Shown one piece after another: positions 17,328 to 26,593 of a stretch of DNA of 64,000 nt. Source of the DNA: Hallella multisaccharivorax DSM 17128 (GTDB lineage: Bacteria; Bacteroidota; Bacteroidia; Bacteroidales; Bacteroidaceae); NCBI RefSeq assembly GCF_000218235.1, contig NZ_GL945017.1:399297-463296 (forward strand), given 5' to 3'. The notes beneath the pieces are model-generated. The model did no database searches and had not been told where the DNA came from. It worked only from the letters and a program-made list of their open reading frames with translations. A program made the translations under genes and the position numbers. Each line of letters opens with the position of its first letter. Within the stretch, counting starts at the first letter, position 1.

Positions 17328-18494
17328 ATGAAGATACGCCATTTATTCACGGCAGCCGTTCTGGCACTTGCCGCAATGAGCATCACGTCATGCACGCAAA
17401 AGAAGTTTCATGTGTCCGGCACTATCACCGATGCCAAGGATTCACTGCTTTACTTTGAGAACATGGGGCTGAACGGTCCCGTCACTGTCGACTCCGTCAA
17501 GCTCGGCGCCGACGGCTCTTTCTCATTTGCCGCCAAGGCTCCCGGCAACCCCGAGTTCTACCGCCTGCGCATTGACCGCCAGCTCATCAATGTCGCCATC
17601 GACTCTACTGAGGACGTGAAGATCAATGCCTCCTATCCCACCATGTCGTATAAATATAATGTGGAAGGTTCGGAAGAATGCGCGAAAATCAAGGAGCTTG
17701 CCATGATGCAGATGAACTTACAGACACAGATCAACGCCATCGCCAACAATCCCAGCGTGCCCTACGAGAAAGAGACTGACAGCATAAAAGTGGTGCTCAA
17801 CAACTACAAGAATACTGTCAAGAACGATTACATCTTCAAAGCGCCAATGAAAGCGTACTCTTATTTCGCGCTCTTCCAGACCGTCGTGCTCGGAGGCCGG
17901 CCTTTAAACATCTTCGACGCACACAGCAGCAAGGCCGACGTACAGGTCTACGCCGCCGTAGCCACCAGTTGGGACACTTATTACCCGAAATCAGAGCGTG
18001 GCGAGAACCTCCACAACATCGCCCTGGCCGGCATGCGCGACCTCCGTATCGTGCAGGCGCAACAGGCCCAGACTCTGCCTGCAAACAAAGTCTCGGTCTC
18101 CGGAGTCATCGAAATAGCTTTGCCCGACCATGAGGGCGTGGTGAGAAAGCTGACCAGCCTCAAGGGAAAGGTGGTGCTACTCGACTTCCATGTCTTCGCT
18201 TCCAAAAACAGCACACAGCGCATCATGTGGCTGCGCGACCTTTACAACAAGTATCATGCACAGGGCCTGGAAATCTATCAGGTGAGCCTCGACCCCGACG
18301 AACACTTCTGGAAAGAGCAGGTAGCGGCGCTGCCTTGGATCTGCGTCCGCGACGAGAACGGCAGCATACAGGCCGCTTCAGCCTACAACGTACAGCAAGT
18401 GCCGACATTCTTCCTCATCGATAAGAACAACGTGCTGCAGAAGCGCGACGTACAGATTAAAAACATTGACGCAGAGATAAAGAGTTTGTTGTAA
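17328..18494 (+). CDS. DUF4369/thioredoxin-fold lipoprotein without redox cysteines
   Basis: 388 residues with a lipoprotein signal ending TSC. The N-terminal part (about 25-125: FHVSGTITDAKDSLLYF, DSVKLGADGSFSF) is a DUF4369-type beta domain. The C-terminal part (about 240-388) is a TlpA/AhpC-like thioredoxin fold (LKGKVVLLDFHVF, IYQVSLDPDEHFW, VQQVPTFFLIDKNN with the cis-proline). The place where CxxC normally stands after the first strand reads ASKNS, with no cysteine, so thiol-disulfide exchange is unlikely and a binding or structural role more likely. Such proteins are common in Bacteroidota; the exact role is unknown. Confidence 0.85.
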   Translation: MKIRHLFTAAVLALAAMSITSCTQKKFHVSGTITDAKDSLLYFENMGLNGPVTVDSVKLGADGSFSFAAKAPGNPEFYRLRIDRQLINVAIDSTEDVKINASYPTMSYKYNVEGSEECAKIKELAMMQMNLQTQINAIANNPSVPYEKETDSIKVVLNNYKNTVKNDYIFKAPMKAYSYFALFQTVVLGGRPLNIFDAHSSKADVQVYAAVATSWDTYYPKSERGENLHNIALAGMRDLRIVQAQQAQTLPANKVSVSGVIEIALPDHEGVVRKLTSLKGKVVLLDFHVFASKNSTQRIMWLRDLYNKYHAQGLEIYQVSLDPDEHFWKEQVAALPWICVRDENGSIQAASAYNVQQVPTFFLIDKNNVLQKRDVQIKNIDAEIKSLL

Positions 18495-18541
18495 CTCTTG
18501 CCTCTTAAACACATCACCCCTAATAACTTCCAATTATTCAT

Positions 18542-19066
18542 ATGCACCCATTAGAAAAGTTCAGCTATTGTCCGGTTTGCGGCAGCAAACATTTCGTCAA
18601 CAATGACGGGAAAAGCAAGAAATGTAAGAATTGCGGCTTCGTGTATTATCTCAATCCCAGCGCTGCCACGGCCGCATTCATCCTCAATGACAACAACGAG
18701 TTGCTTGTGCTAACCCGCAAGAAAGAGCCTGCAAAAGGCACGCTCGACCTTCCCGGAGGATTCGTCGACATGGACGAGACTGCCGAGGAAGGCATGAAAC
18801 GAGAGGTCAGAGAAGAGACCGGACTGGAAGTAACGGAGACGAAATATCTCTTCAGCTTCCCCAACGTCTACTACTATTCGGGATTCCAAATCCCCACAAT
18901 GGATTTCTTCTTCCTATGTAAAGTCCAGGACTTTACCCGTCTCAGTGCCGGCGATGATGCCGCGTCCTATCAATGGATTCCGCTGAAGGACATCCACACC
19001 GAGCTCTTCGGCATGCGCTCTATACGCCAGGCACTTAACGAGCTGTTAGTGAGGTGGAGACCATAG
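18542..19066 (+). CDS. NUDIX hydrolase with N-terminal zinc ribbon
   Basis: 174 residues. Cys10, Cys13, Cys28 and Cys31 (CPVC and CKNC) form a zinc ribbon as in the NudC-like subgroup. The Nudix box runs from Gly73 (GFVDMDETAEEGMKREVREE) and satisfies G-x5-E-x7-REVREE-x-G. These enzymes hydrolyse nucleoside diphosphate-linked compounds; the combination with a zinc ribbon resembles NADH pyrophosphatases, but this protein is shorter and the substrate is not determined. It lies 47 bases after the lipoprotein gene and may be co-transcribed with it. Confidence 0.9.
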   Translation: MHPLEKFSYCPVCGSKHFVNNDGKSKKCKNCGFVYYLNPSAATAAFILNDNNELLVLTRKKEPAKGTLDLPGGFVDMDETAEEGMKREVREETGLEVTETKYLFSFPNVYYYSGFQIPTMDFFFLCKVQDFTRLSAGDDAASYQWIPLKDIHTELFGMRSIRQALNELLVRWRP

Positions 19067-19126
19067 GGAGATATTAAAAAACCTAAATTCTTGCCTATCT
19101 AATAATGTATTGGCAAGTGAAATGCT

Positions 19127-19173
19127 TACTTTTGCCTCCCAAATTGTCATAGGCCGACTATGCGGACATAGTC
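19127..19173 (+). promoter_or_regulatory. -7 box and leader hairpin ahead of topA
   Basis: TACTTTTG (19127-19134) fits the -7 consensus, with no good -33 box. In the leader, GACTATG (19156-19162) pairs with CATAGTC (19167-19173) around CGGA, a short stable hairpin ending 25 bases before the topA ATG. No U-run follows it. Confidence 0.45.
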
Positions 19174-19198
19174 CGACCATTAATAAACGCGCTATTGT

Positions 19199-21526
19199 AT
19201 GCAAGACAACTTAGTGATAGTAGAGAGCCCCGCCAAAGCCAAGACTATTGAGAAGTTCCTTGGCAAGGATTATAAAGTAATGTCAAGCTACGGACACATC
19301 CGCGACTTGAAAAAGAAAGAGCTCAGCATCGGCAAAGATACGCTGAGCCCTGTTTACGAAATACCGGAGGATAAGAAGAAAGTCGTTGCCGAACTGAAGA
19401 AGAACGCCAAGGCAGCCAAGAAGGTATGGCTTGCATCCGATGAAGACCGCGAGGGAGAAGCCATCAGCTGGCATCTGTGTGAGGTGCTTGGCCTCGACGA
19501 GGCCAAGACATCACGCATTGTTTTCCATGAAATCACCAAGAACGCCATTCTGCAAGCCATAGCGCACCCCCGGCATTTGGACATGAATCTTGTCGATGCC
19601 CAACAGGCGCGGCGCGTACTCGACCGCATTGTGGGCTTTAAGCTCTCACCAGTGCTTTGGCGCAAGGTAAAACCAGCTCTCTCTGCAGGACGAGTGCAGA
19701 GCGTGGCAGTAAAACTCATCGTGGAGCGCGAGCGCGAGATTCAGCAATTCAACAGCGAACCGTTCTATCGGGTGAATGCAATCTTCACCATGCACGACGG
19801 CAGCGAGGTGAGAGCAGAGCTCGACTCCCGTTTCAAGACTTACGAAGAGGCTGAGACCTTCTTAGAGAAGTGTAAGGCCGCCTCGTTTGTAGTAAGCGAC
19901 ATTTCAAAGAAGCCTCTCAAGCGCATGCCGGCACCACCGTTCACGACTTCTACCCTGCAGCAGGAAGCCGCACGCAAACTCGGATTCACCGTTTCACAAA
20001 CGATGCTGGTGGCGCAACGACTCTATGAGAGTGGACGTATCACCTACATGCGTACCGACAGCGTACATCTCTCTACACTCGCCTTGAACGCATGCAAGGA
20101 GGAGATCATCAAAGAGTATGGCGCCGACTACAGCCATCCACGTGAGTTCCAAACCAAGTCGAAAGGCGCACAGGAAGCCCACGAGGCCATCCGCCCGACC
20201 TTTGCCAATACCGAAAAAGGAGAATGGGGCCCACAGGAACGCCGCCTTTACGACCTCATCTGGAAACGCACCATCGCTTCGCAGATGGCGGAGGCGAAGA
20301 TAGAGAAGACCACTGCCATCATCGATATGGACAACAACACCGAGCATTTCACAGCCAACGGTGAAGTTGTAGTCTTTGATGGATTCCTGAAAGTGTACCA
20401 TGAATCGACCGACGAGGAAGCGGACGGCAAGACAGAGAATACCAACATCCTGCCTGCTCTCCAAGTCGGCGATAACCTTGAACGTAAGGAAATCACCGCC
20501 ACAGAGCGTTTCACCCAAGCTCCCGCACGATATACCGAGGCCAGCCTTGTACACAAATTGGAAGAGCTTGGCATCGGCCGCCCGTCAACATATGCGCCAA
20601 CGATCTCAACCATCCAGCTGCGCGAATATGTCGTCAAAGGTGATAAGCCCGGTAAAGAACGCCCCTACACCATTGACACTTTGCAGGGCGAGACCATCAC
20701 CCAGCAGAAGAAAGTAGAGTTAGCAGGCTCAGAGCGGGGAAAACTCATACCGACAGACATCGGCATTGTGGTCAATGACTTCCTTCAAAAGAACTTCCCT
20801 GAGATCATGGATTATAACTTTACCGCCAAGGTAGAAGGGCAGTTTGATAACATTGCTGAGGGTAAAGAGGACTGGAAAGAGATGCTCCACAAGTTCGACG
20901 ACAAGTTTGAACCACAAGTGGAAGAAGTCATCAGCCAACGGTCTGAACATAAGGCAGGTGAACGGCAGATAGGCATCGATCCGAAGAGCGGCAAGCCTGT
21001 TTTCGTAAAGATTGGCCGCTTTGGGCCTGTGGTGCAGATTGGTGCCGCCAGCGAGGACGAAAAACCGCTGTTCGCACAGATGCCTAAGGACAAGAGCATT
21101 GAGACTATCACGCTCGACGAGGCCCTCGATCTCTTCAAGCTACCCCGCAAGGTAGGCAAATATGAGGGCGCCGACGTGACCATCGGCGCAGGGCGCTTTG
21201 GACCGTATGTGCTGCACAATAAGAAATATGTGTCAATCCCGAAGAGTGAGGATCCAATGGCGATAACCCTTGAGCGTGCCATCGAACTCATTGAGGCCAA
21301 ACGAAAGACAGAGAGAGAACGGCATATCAAGACGTTCAGTGAGGACGACAAGCTGGAACTGCTCAAAGGCCGGTTCGGACCCTACATCGCCTATGATGGC
21401 AAGAACTATCATATTGATAAGAAACTGCACGAACGCGCTCTTGCCGGCGATCTTTCATACGACGAATGTATGGATATCGTCAAGAATGCGCCGGAACCAA
21501 AGCCTCGCCGAGGACGTAAGAGCTGA
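19199..21526 (+). CDS. topA: DNA topoisomerase I
   Basis: 775 residues, type IA topoisomerase that relaxes negative supercoils. The Toprim domain opens at LVIVESPAKAKTIEKFLG and has SDEDREGEAISW; the active-site tyrosine is Tyr283 in GRITYMRTDS. In place of zinc fingers, the C-terminus has repeated topoisomerase C-terminal units (RFGPVVQIG, RFGPYVLHN, RFGPYIAYD). The length is normal for Bacteroidota. It heads a run of rightward housekeeping genes (aroK 9 bases later, then speA and argB). Confidence 0.97.
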   Translation: MQDNLVIVESPAKAKTIEKFLGKDYKVMSSYGHIRDLKKKELSIGKDTLSPVYEIPEDKKKVVAELKKNAKAAKKVWLASDEDREGEAISWHLCEVLGLDEAKTSRIVFHEITKNAILQAIAHPRHLDMNLVDAQQARRVLDRIVGFKLSPVLWRKVKPALSAGRVQSVAVKLIVEREREIQQFNSEPFYRVNAIFTMHDGSEVRAELDSRFKTYEEAETFLEKCKAASFVVSDISKKPLKRMPAPPFTTSTLQQEAARKLGFTVSQTMLVAQRLYESGRITYMRTDSVHLSTLALNACKEEIIKEYGADYSHPREFQTKSKGAQEAHEAIRPTFANTEKGEWGPQERRLYDLIWKRTIASQMAEAKIEKTTAIIDMDNNTEHFTANGEVVVFDGFLKVYHESTDEEADGKTENTNILPALQVGDNLERKEITATERFTQAPARYTEASLVHKLEELGIGRPSTYAPTISTIQLREYVVKGDKPGKERPYTIDTLQGETITQQKKVELAGSERGKLIPTDIGIVVNDFLQKNFPEIMDYNFTAKVEGQFDNIAEGKEDWKEMLHKFDDKFEPQVEEVISQRSEHKAGERQIGIDPKSGKPVFVKIGRFGPVVQIGAASEDEKPLFAQMPKDKSIETITLDEALDLFKLPRKVGKYEGADVTIGAGRFGPYVLHNKKYVSIPKSEDPMAITLERAIELIEAKRKTERERHIKTFSEDDKLELLKGRFGPYIAYDGKNYHIDKKLHERALAGDLSYDECMDIVKNAPEPKPRRGRKS

Positions 21527-21535
21527 CAACTGCTT

Positions 21536-22066
21536 ATGAGGAGAATCATCATCATCGGCTATATGGGCTCCGGGAAGACCACCGTAGGCCATGACCTGAG
21601 CCTGGCAACAGGGTTACCGTTCTACGACCTCGACTGGTATATAGAAACCCGAATGAGGCGCAAGGTGAAGCAAATCTTCGACGAGGATGGCGAGGAAGGC
21701 TTCCGAAAGATCGAGCACAACATGCTTCATGAGGTAGCTGAGTTTGAGAATGTCATCATCTCATGCGGGGGAGGCACACCATGTTTCTTCGACAACATGG
21801 ACTACATCAACCGCCAAGGCGAGACAGTCTATCTGAAATGCACACCCGAGGTGCTCTACAAGCACCTCAAAATGGGAAAAACAGTCAGACCTTTATTGTT
21901 GAACAAAACTCCCGATGAGGTGAAAAGCTTTATCCAGACACAACTCAAAGAGCGGGAATCATATTACAAAAAAGCAAAGCATATCATTGATGTGACATTG
22001 ATGGACAGCAGGGAAAAGATTAAAACTACTGTTGACGCAATTCGAAGAGAACTGGAATTAGAATGA
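21536..22066 (+). CDS. aroK: Shikimate kinase
   Basis: 176 residues. The P-loop GYMGSGKTTVG is at residues 8-18, with the shikimate-binding DLDWYIE and the SCGGGTP motif; ADP-binding arginine segments are present (KTVRPLL). It phosphorylates shikimate at the 3-hydroxyl in aromatic amino acid synthesis. The stop overlaps the next start (ATGA at 22063-22066), so it is translationally coupled to speA. Confidence 0.95.
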   Translation: MRRIIIIGYMGSGKTTVGHDLSLATGLPFYDLDWYIETRMRRKVKQIFDEDGEEGFRKIEHNMLHEVAEFENVIISCGGGTPCFFDNMDYINRQGETVYLKCTPEVLYKHLKMGKTVRPLLLNKTPDEVKSFIQTQLKERESYYKKAKHIIDVTLMDSREKIKTTVDAIRRELELE

Positions 22067-23955
22067 AGAAATGGACGATTGAAGACTCTGAGGAACTCTA
22101 TAACATCAAAGGATGGGGCACCTCTTATTTCGGCATCAATGAGCAAGGGCACGTCTACGTGTCGCCTGTAAAGAGCGATGTCAAGATTGATTTGCGTGAG
22201 GTGATGGACGAATTGGAACTCCGAGATGTCACACCTCCAGTATTGCTTCGCTTCCCTGACATTCTCGATAACCGCATCGAAAAGATGGCTTCGTGCTATG
22301 ATAAGGCAAGGAAAGAGTACGATTTCAAGGGACATAGCTTTATCATCTATCCTATCAAAGTCAACCAAATGCAGCCCGTTGTTGATGAAATCACCACACA
22401 CGGACGTAAGTTTAACCTTGGTCTTGAGGCTGGATCCAAACCGGAGCTGCACGCTGTGATTGCCCAACAGTGCAAAAGCGACTCTCTCATCATCTGCAAT
22501 GGCTACAAGGATGAGAGCTATATTGAACTTGCCATCCTGGCGCAGAAACTCGGTAAGCACATCTTCATCGTCGTGGAAAAGCTCAACGAGATAGACGTCA
22601 TTGCCAAGACTGCAAAGCGGTTGAAGGTAATGCCAAACATCGGTATCCGCATCAAACTCGCCTCGTCAGGCTCTGGCAAATGGGCAGAGAGCGGCGGCGA
22701 CGCGTCGAAATTCGGCCTCACCCCCTCTGAACTGCTTGAGGCTTTAAACAAGCTTGACGAGTACGAACTGCACGACGGCGTGAAGCTTATCCACTTCCAT
22801 ATAGGCTCACAGATCACAAAGATACGCCGCATGCAGAATGCGCTTACCGAGGCAGCACAATATTATGCCAACCTGAGAAAGATGGGCTATAATATAGAAT
22901 ATGTGGATTGTGGGGGCGGACTCGGCGTGGACTACGATGGCACACGGTCCAGCAACTCAGAAAGTTCGGTCAACTATTCCATTCAAGAATACATTAACGA
23001 CTGTATATATGCCTTCGTAGATATTGCCAACAAGAACGATATCCCCCACCCTAACATTATCACCGAAAGCGGGCGGTCGCTTGCTGCTCACCACTCTGTA
23101 CTCATCCTTGACGTACTTGGTGTCGCTTCTTTGCCGGAGATGCCGGAGGAGTTTGAGGCAAAGCCGACTGACCATCAACTGGTGCGCGACCTCTATGATA
23201 TCTGGTGCAACATCAGTCCAAAATCAATGTTAGAGGACTGGCATGATGCCGACCAGATACGCGAAGATTGCCTTGACATGTTCGCTCACGGCATGGTTGA
23301 CTTAAAAACCCGTGCGGAAGTAGAGGCCATGTACTGGAGCGTATGCCACGAAATAGACTCTATGGCCAAGCGAATGAAACACGTGCCTGATGAGCTGCGC
23401 GGCCTCGACACACTGCTGGCCGACAAGTACTTCTGTAACTTTTCACTCTTCCAGTCGCTGCCAGACTGCTGGGGCATTGACCAACTCTTCCCTATCATGC
23501 CAATAGAGCGGCTCAATGAAGCGCCGACACGTAACTGTACGCTGCAGGATATCACCTGCGACTCGGACGGAAAGGTGGCCAACTTTGCAGTCAGGGGATC
23601 GCAAAGCAATGTGCTTCCCGTACATGCATTGTGTAAGAACGAGCCTTACTATATTGGTGTCTTCCTTGTCGGCGCTTATCAGGAAATACTTGGCGACATG
23701 CATAACCTCTTCGGTGACACCACAGCCGCACACATCTCGGTGAAAGACAGCACTTATCACATTGACCAGATCATCGATGGAGAGACTGTGGAGGAAGTGC
23801 TTGAGTACGTACAGTACAATCCCAAGAAGCTGGTACGCCAATTGGAGCAATGGGTCACAAAAAGTGTCAAGGAAGGCAAGCTCCCACTGGAAGAAGGCAA
23901 AGAGTTCCTCGCAACTTATCGGTCTGGGCTTTACGGCTATACCTATCTCGAGTAA
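22063..23955 (+). CDS. speA: Biosynthetic arginine decarboxylase
   Basis: 630 residues, PLP-dependent fold III enzyme that converts arginine to agmatine for polyamine synthesis. The PLP lysine is Lys99 in YPIKVNQ; also seen are the glycine-rich phosphate-binding VDCGGGLGVDYDGT, ITESGRSLAAHH, and the C-terminal GAYQEILGDMHNLFGD found in SpeA. The length matches the family (about 630-650). It begins inside the aroK stop codon and is followed by argB after 55 bases. Having arginine breakdown and synthesis genes side by side may reflect common arginine-linked control; no regulator site is visible. Confidence 0.96.
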   Translation: MKKWTIEDSEELYNIKGWGTSYFGINEQGHVYVSPVKSDVKIDLREVMDELELRDVTPPVLLRFPDILDNRIEKMASCYDKARKEYDFKGHSFIIYPIKVNQMQPVVDEITTHGRKFNLGLEAGSKPELHAVIAQQCKSDSLIICNGYKDESYIELAILAQKLGKHIFIVVEKLNEIDVIAKTAKRLKVMPNIGIRIKLASSGSGKWAESGGDASKFGLTPSELLEALNKLDEYELHDGVKLIHFHIGSQITKIRRMQNALTEAAQYYANLRKMGYNIEYVDCGGGLGVDYDGTRSSNSESSVNYSIQEYINDCIYAFVDIANKNDIPHPNIITESGRSLAAHHSVLILDVLGVASLPEMPEEFEAKPTDHQLVRDLYDIWCNISPKSMLEDWHDADQIREDCLDMFAHGMVDLKTRAEVEAMYWSVCHEIDSMAKRMKHVPDELRGLDTLLADKYFCNFSLFQSLPDCWGIDQLFPIMPIERLNEAPTRNCTLQDITCDSDGKVANFAVRGSQSNVLPVHALCKNEPYYIGVFLVGAYQEILGDMHNLFGDTTAAHISVKDSTYHIDQIIDGETVEEVLEYVQYNPKKLVRQLEQWVTKSVKEGKLPLEEGKEFLATYRSGLYGYTYLE

Positions 23956-24010
23956 TTACTGTAGCCCTTCGATCATCAACATTCCCTATTCCAATCAATA
24001 TGTTATAGAT

Positions 24011-24784
24011 ATGCAGAATCTAACGATTATAAAGGTCGGCGGCGCCATAGTGGAAGACAAGTCACGTCTCAATGAATTCCTTGACCGATTCGCCCAGATT
24101 GACGGCTGCAAAGTGCTTGTTCACGGTGGCGGCCGCAGGGCAACGAAGGTGGCTTCAGCCTTGGGAATAGAAACAAAGATGGTAGATGGCCGCCGCATCA
24201 CCGATGCGAACATGCTTGAAGTGGTCACGATGGTTTATGGCGGACTGGTCAACAAGGACATTGTGGCCCAGCTTCAAACCCGCGGAATCAACGCCCTCGG
24301 ACTGACGGGGGCCGACATGAACGTCATGCTGAGCCACCGCAGACCACTACGCAATGGAATAGACTATGGTTTCGTCGGGGATGTCGACTTCACTGATGGC
24401 CAGCAACTGGCTGCCCTGTTGGAGCACCAATTGACCCCAGTCATAGCTCCACTCACCCACGATGGCAAGGGGTCTCTGCTCAATACGAATGCCGACACCA
24501 TCGCGTCTGAAACGGCCAAAGCGTTGGCTCCTTTCTTCGATGTCAGCTTGATCTTCTGTCTTGAAAAGCCAGGAGTGCTCGCCAATCCTGATGATACCGG
24601 CAGCATCATCCCCGTTATCACAAGGAGTGACTTCTCCAAACTCACCGCTGAAGGCATTATCAGTGGAGGCATGAAACCAAAGATAGAAAATGCGCTCATC
24701 GCTGTAAAGGCAGGTGTAAAGCGTGTCATCATCACAAAAGCTGAGTATTTGGGCACCGACAGAGGTACAGTTGTCAGATGTTAA
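24011..24784 (+). CDS. argB: Acetylglutamate kinase
   Basis: 257 residues of the amino acid kinase family: N-terminal IIKVGGAIVED, VHGGGRRATKVASALG, LTGADMNVM, LLNTNADTIASETAKAL and the C-terminal GGMKPKIENA. It catalyses the second step of arginine synthesis. The ATG at 24011 (MQNLTIIKVGG) was chosen over a long in-frame extension to 23762 that merely overlaps speA in another frame. It lacks the long N-terminal arginine-sensing helix of hexameric, feedback-inhibited enzymes, so it probably belongs to the arginine-insensitive type; that is an inference. Confidence 0.94.
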   Translation: MQNLTIIKVGGAIVEDKSRLNEFLDRFAQIDGCKVLVHGGGRRATKVASALGIETKMVDGRRITDANMLEVVTMVYGGLVNKDIVAQLQTRGINALGLTGADMNVMLSHRRPLRNGIDYGFVGDVDFTDGQQLAALLEHQLTPVIAPLTHDGKGSLLNTNADTIASETAKALAPFFDVSLIFCLEKPGVLANPDDTGSIIPVITRSDFSKLTAEGIISGGMKPKIENALIAVKAGVKRVIITKAEYLGTDRGTVVRC

Positions 24785-24811
24785 AGACAGGTGAAGGATG
24801 GTAAATACTGA

Positions 24812-25321
24812 ATGATTAATTTCCAAAATGATATTCTTCCGCTGAAAAATCAGCTCTATCGCCTGGCATTGCGCATTACGCTCGACAGTGCCGAGGCTGA
24901 GGATATTGTGCAGGAAACACTTATCAAGGTATGGGATCGCCGCGATTCATGGACTGATATCGACAATATTGAGGCCTTCTGCTATACGATCTGCCGTAAT
25001 AAAGCCCTCGATTTCGTCAAGAGCCGCGGCTCACACAGCGAGAGTCTCGACGCCACCCAGAATGAGCGACCCGACAATTCTTACACTCCGTCACAACAAA
25101 CTATAGCCAACGATCAGATAACAATGGTCCGGCGTATTGTCAATGCCCTGCCTGAAAAGCAGAAAGCATGCATTCAGCTCCGCGATTTTGAGGGCAAGCC
25201 TTACAGGGATATCGCGCGTCTCCTTGGCATGACCGAAGAGCAGGTGAAAATTAACATTTTCCGAGGAAGAAAGACCATTAAGGAGCGATTCAACCAATTG
25301 AATGATTTTGAGGCTAAATAA
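24812..25321 (+). CDS. ECF-type RNA polymerase sigma factor
   Basis: 169 residues. Region 2 is seen in AEAEDIVQETLIKVWDRRDSW, read as AEDIVQETLIKVW with the DNA-melting aromatic residues after it. Region 4 has the helix-turn-helix YRDIARLLGMTEEQVKINIFRGR. It starts 27 bases after argB. No anti-sigma gene follows directly; a single-helix membrane protein at 30417-30911 is a possible partner on the other strand. The regulon is unknown. Confidence 0.9.
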   Translation: MINFQNDILPLKNQLYRLALRITLDSAEAEDIVQETLIKVWDRRDSWTDIDNIEAFCYTICRNKALDFVKSRGSHSESLDATQNERPDNSYTPSQQTIANDQITMVRRIVNALPEKQKACIQLRDFEGKPYRDIARLLGMTEEQVKINIFRGRKTIKERFNQLNDFEAK

Positions 25322-25361
25322 GACCATCGAACTGTTTTTTTAAATAAAAACGCTTTTCTCG

Positions 25362-25392
25362 TTTGCCCTTTCCCCGTTTTTGAGTACTTTTG
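25362..25392 (+). promoter_or_regulatory. Promoter for the acetyltransferase-like gene and parE
   Basis: TTTG (25362-25365), a 19-base spacer and TACTTTTG (25385-25392), an exact consensus match, about 45 bases before the ATG at 25436. Confidence 0.75.
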
Positions 25393-25435
25393 CTTATTAA
25401 TAGATTATACTTCAATTAATTAGGATAAGAAAACT

Positions 25436-26593
25436 ATGTCAATAGAAATAAAACGTGTAGAAGACCAAAAAGACCTTGCCACGTTCATTGATTTCCACTA
25501 CGATCTTTATCAAGGCAATCCTTATGATGCTCCAGCTCTGTTTCTTGACGAAATGAATACGCTTCGTCGCGACCGCAATATAGCTTTCGATTTTTGTGAG
25601 GCTGAGTATTTCATCGCCTACAAAGATGGGGAGATTGCCGGGCGCATTGCAGCCATCATCAATAAGCGCGCTAATGAAAAGTTCGGAAAGAAAGATGTAC
25701 GATTCGGATGGATCGACTTCATTGACGACATTGATGTAACAAGAGCACTCTTCAATGCCGTAGAGAACTGGGGAAGAAGTAAAGGCATGACAGCCATAAT
25801 AGGGCCATTAGGATTCACCGATCTCGACCCTGAGGGCATGCTCATCGCAGGCTTCGACAAGCTCGGCACCATGCCAACCATTTACAACTTTCCTTATTAT
25901 CCCGAGCACATGGAGAAGCTCGGCGGATGGGTCAAGGACAACGACTACGTAGAATACTATCTCCCCATGCCGGAGAAGACACCGGAGAAGTTTGCCAAGC
26001 TGGCCACTCTGATTGAAAACCGTTATAACCTTCATATTAGGAAAATAACGAAAAAAGAAATCAAGAAAGGCACTATCGCGTACGAAGTATTCAAGCTTAT
26101 CAACGATACCTACAAAGATCTTTACGGCTATGTGGAACTCACTCGGCGACAGATTGACGACTACGTAAAATCGTACTTGCCCATGCTTGACCCCAATCTC
26201 ATCACACTTGTCGTCGACGGAAATAAAGACAACAAGCTCATCGGCGTGGGTATCACCATGCCCTCCATGGCACGGGCCATGCAGAAATGTCACCGCGGAC
26301 GGCTGCTTCCGTTTGGCTGGTGGTATGTGCTCAGGGCATTGAAATGGCACAAGACTGACGGCGTGGACCTGTTGCTTATCGGATTCCTGCCCGAGTACCG
26401 CACCAAAGGCGCCAACGCCCTGCTCTTCGCCGACCTCATTCCGCGCTACATCAACTACGGTTTCAAATGGGGTGAGACCAATGTAGAGATGGAGACCAAC
26501 AACGGCGTACAGGGTCAATGGGACTCCTTAGAACATATCAACCATAAAAGAAGACGGTGCTATCGAAAAGAAATAAATGAATCAGGAAAATAA
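25436..26593 (+). CDS. Large GNAT-fold (N-acetyltransferase-like) protein of unknown function
   Basis: 385 residues with no signal peptide. The first half looks like a GNAT domain ([49 protein letters not shown]). The second half has a further GNAT-like segment ([52 protein letters not shown]). Proteins of this shape are conserved in Bacteroidota, commonly annotated only as hypothetical or N-acetyltransferase. The end overlaps the parE start by 17 bases, so the two are translated from one message. The acceptor substrate cannot be deduced. Confidence 0.75.
   Translation: MSIEIKRVEDQKDLATFIDFHYDLYQGNPYDAPALFLDEMNTLRRDRNIAFDFCEAEYFIAYKDGEIAGRIAAIINKRANEKFGKKDVRFGWIDFIDDIDVTRALFNAVENWGRSKGMTAIIGPLGFTDLDPEGMLIAGFDKLGTMPTIYNFPYYPEHMEKLGGWVKDNDYVEYYLPMPEKTPEKFAKLATLIENRYNLHIRKITKKEIKKGTIAYEVFKLINDTYKDLYGYVELTRRQIDDYVKSYLPMLDPNLITLVVDGNKDNKLIGVGITMPSMARAMQKCHRGRLLPFGWWYVLRALKWHKTDGVDLLLIGFLPEYRTKGANALLFADLIPRYINYGFKWGETNVEMETNNGVQGQWDSLEHINHKRRRCYRKEINESGK

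Noticed and set aside
23762..24010. An 83-residue N-terminal extension of acetylglutamate kinase
   Set aside because: It overlaps the conserved speA C-terminus in another frame, is Ser/Arg-rich and unlike ArgB; the ATG at 24011 starts directly at the conserved family N-terminus.
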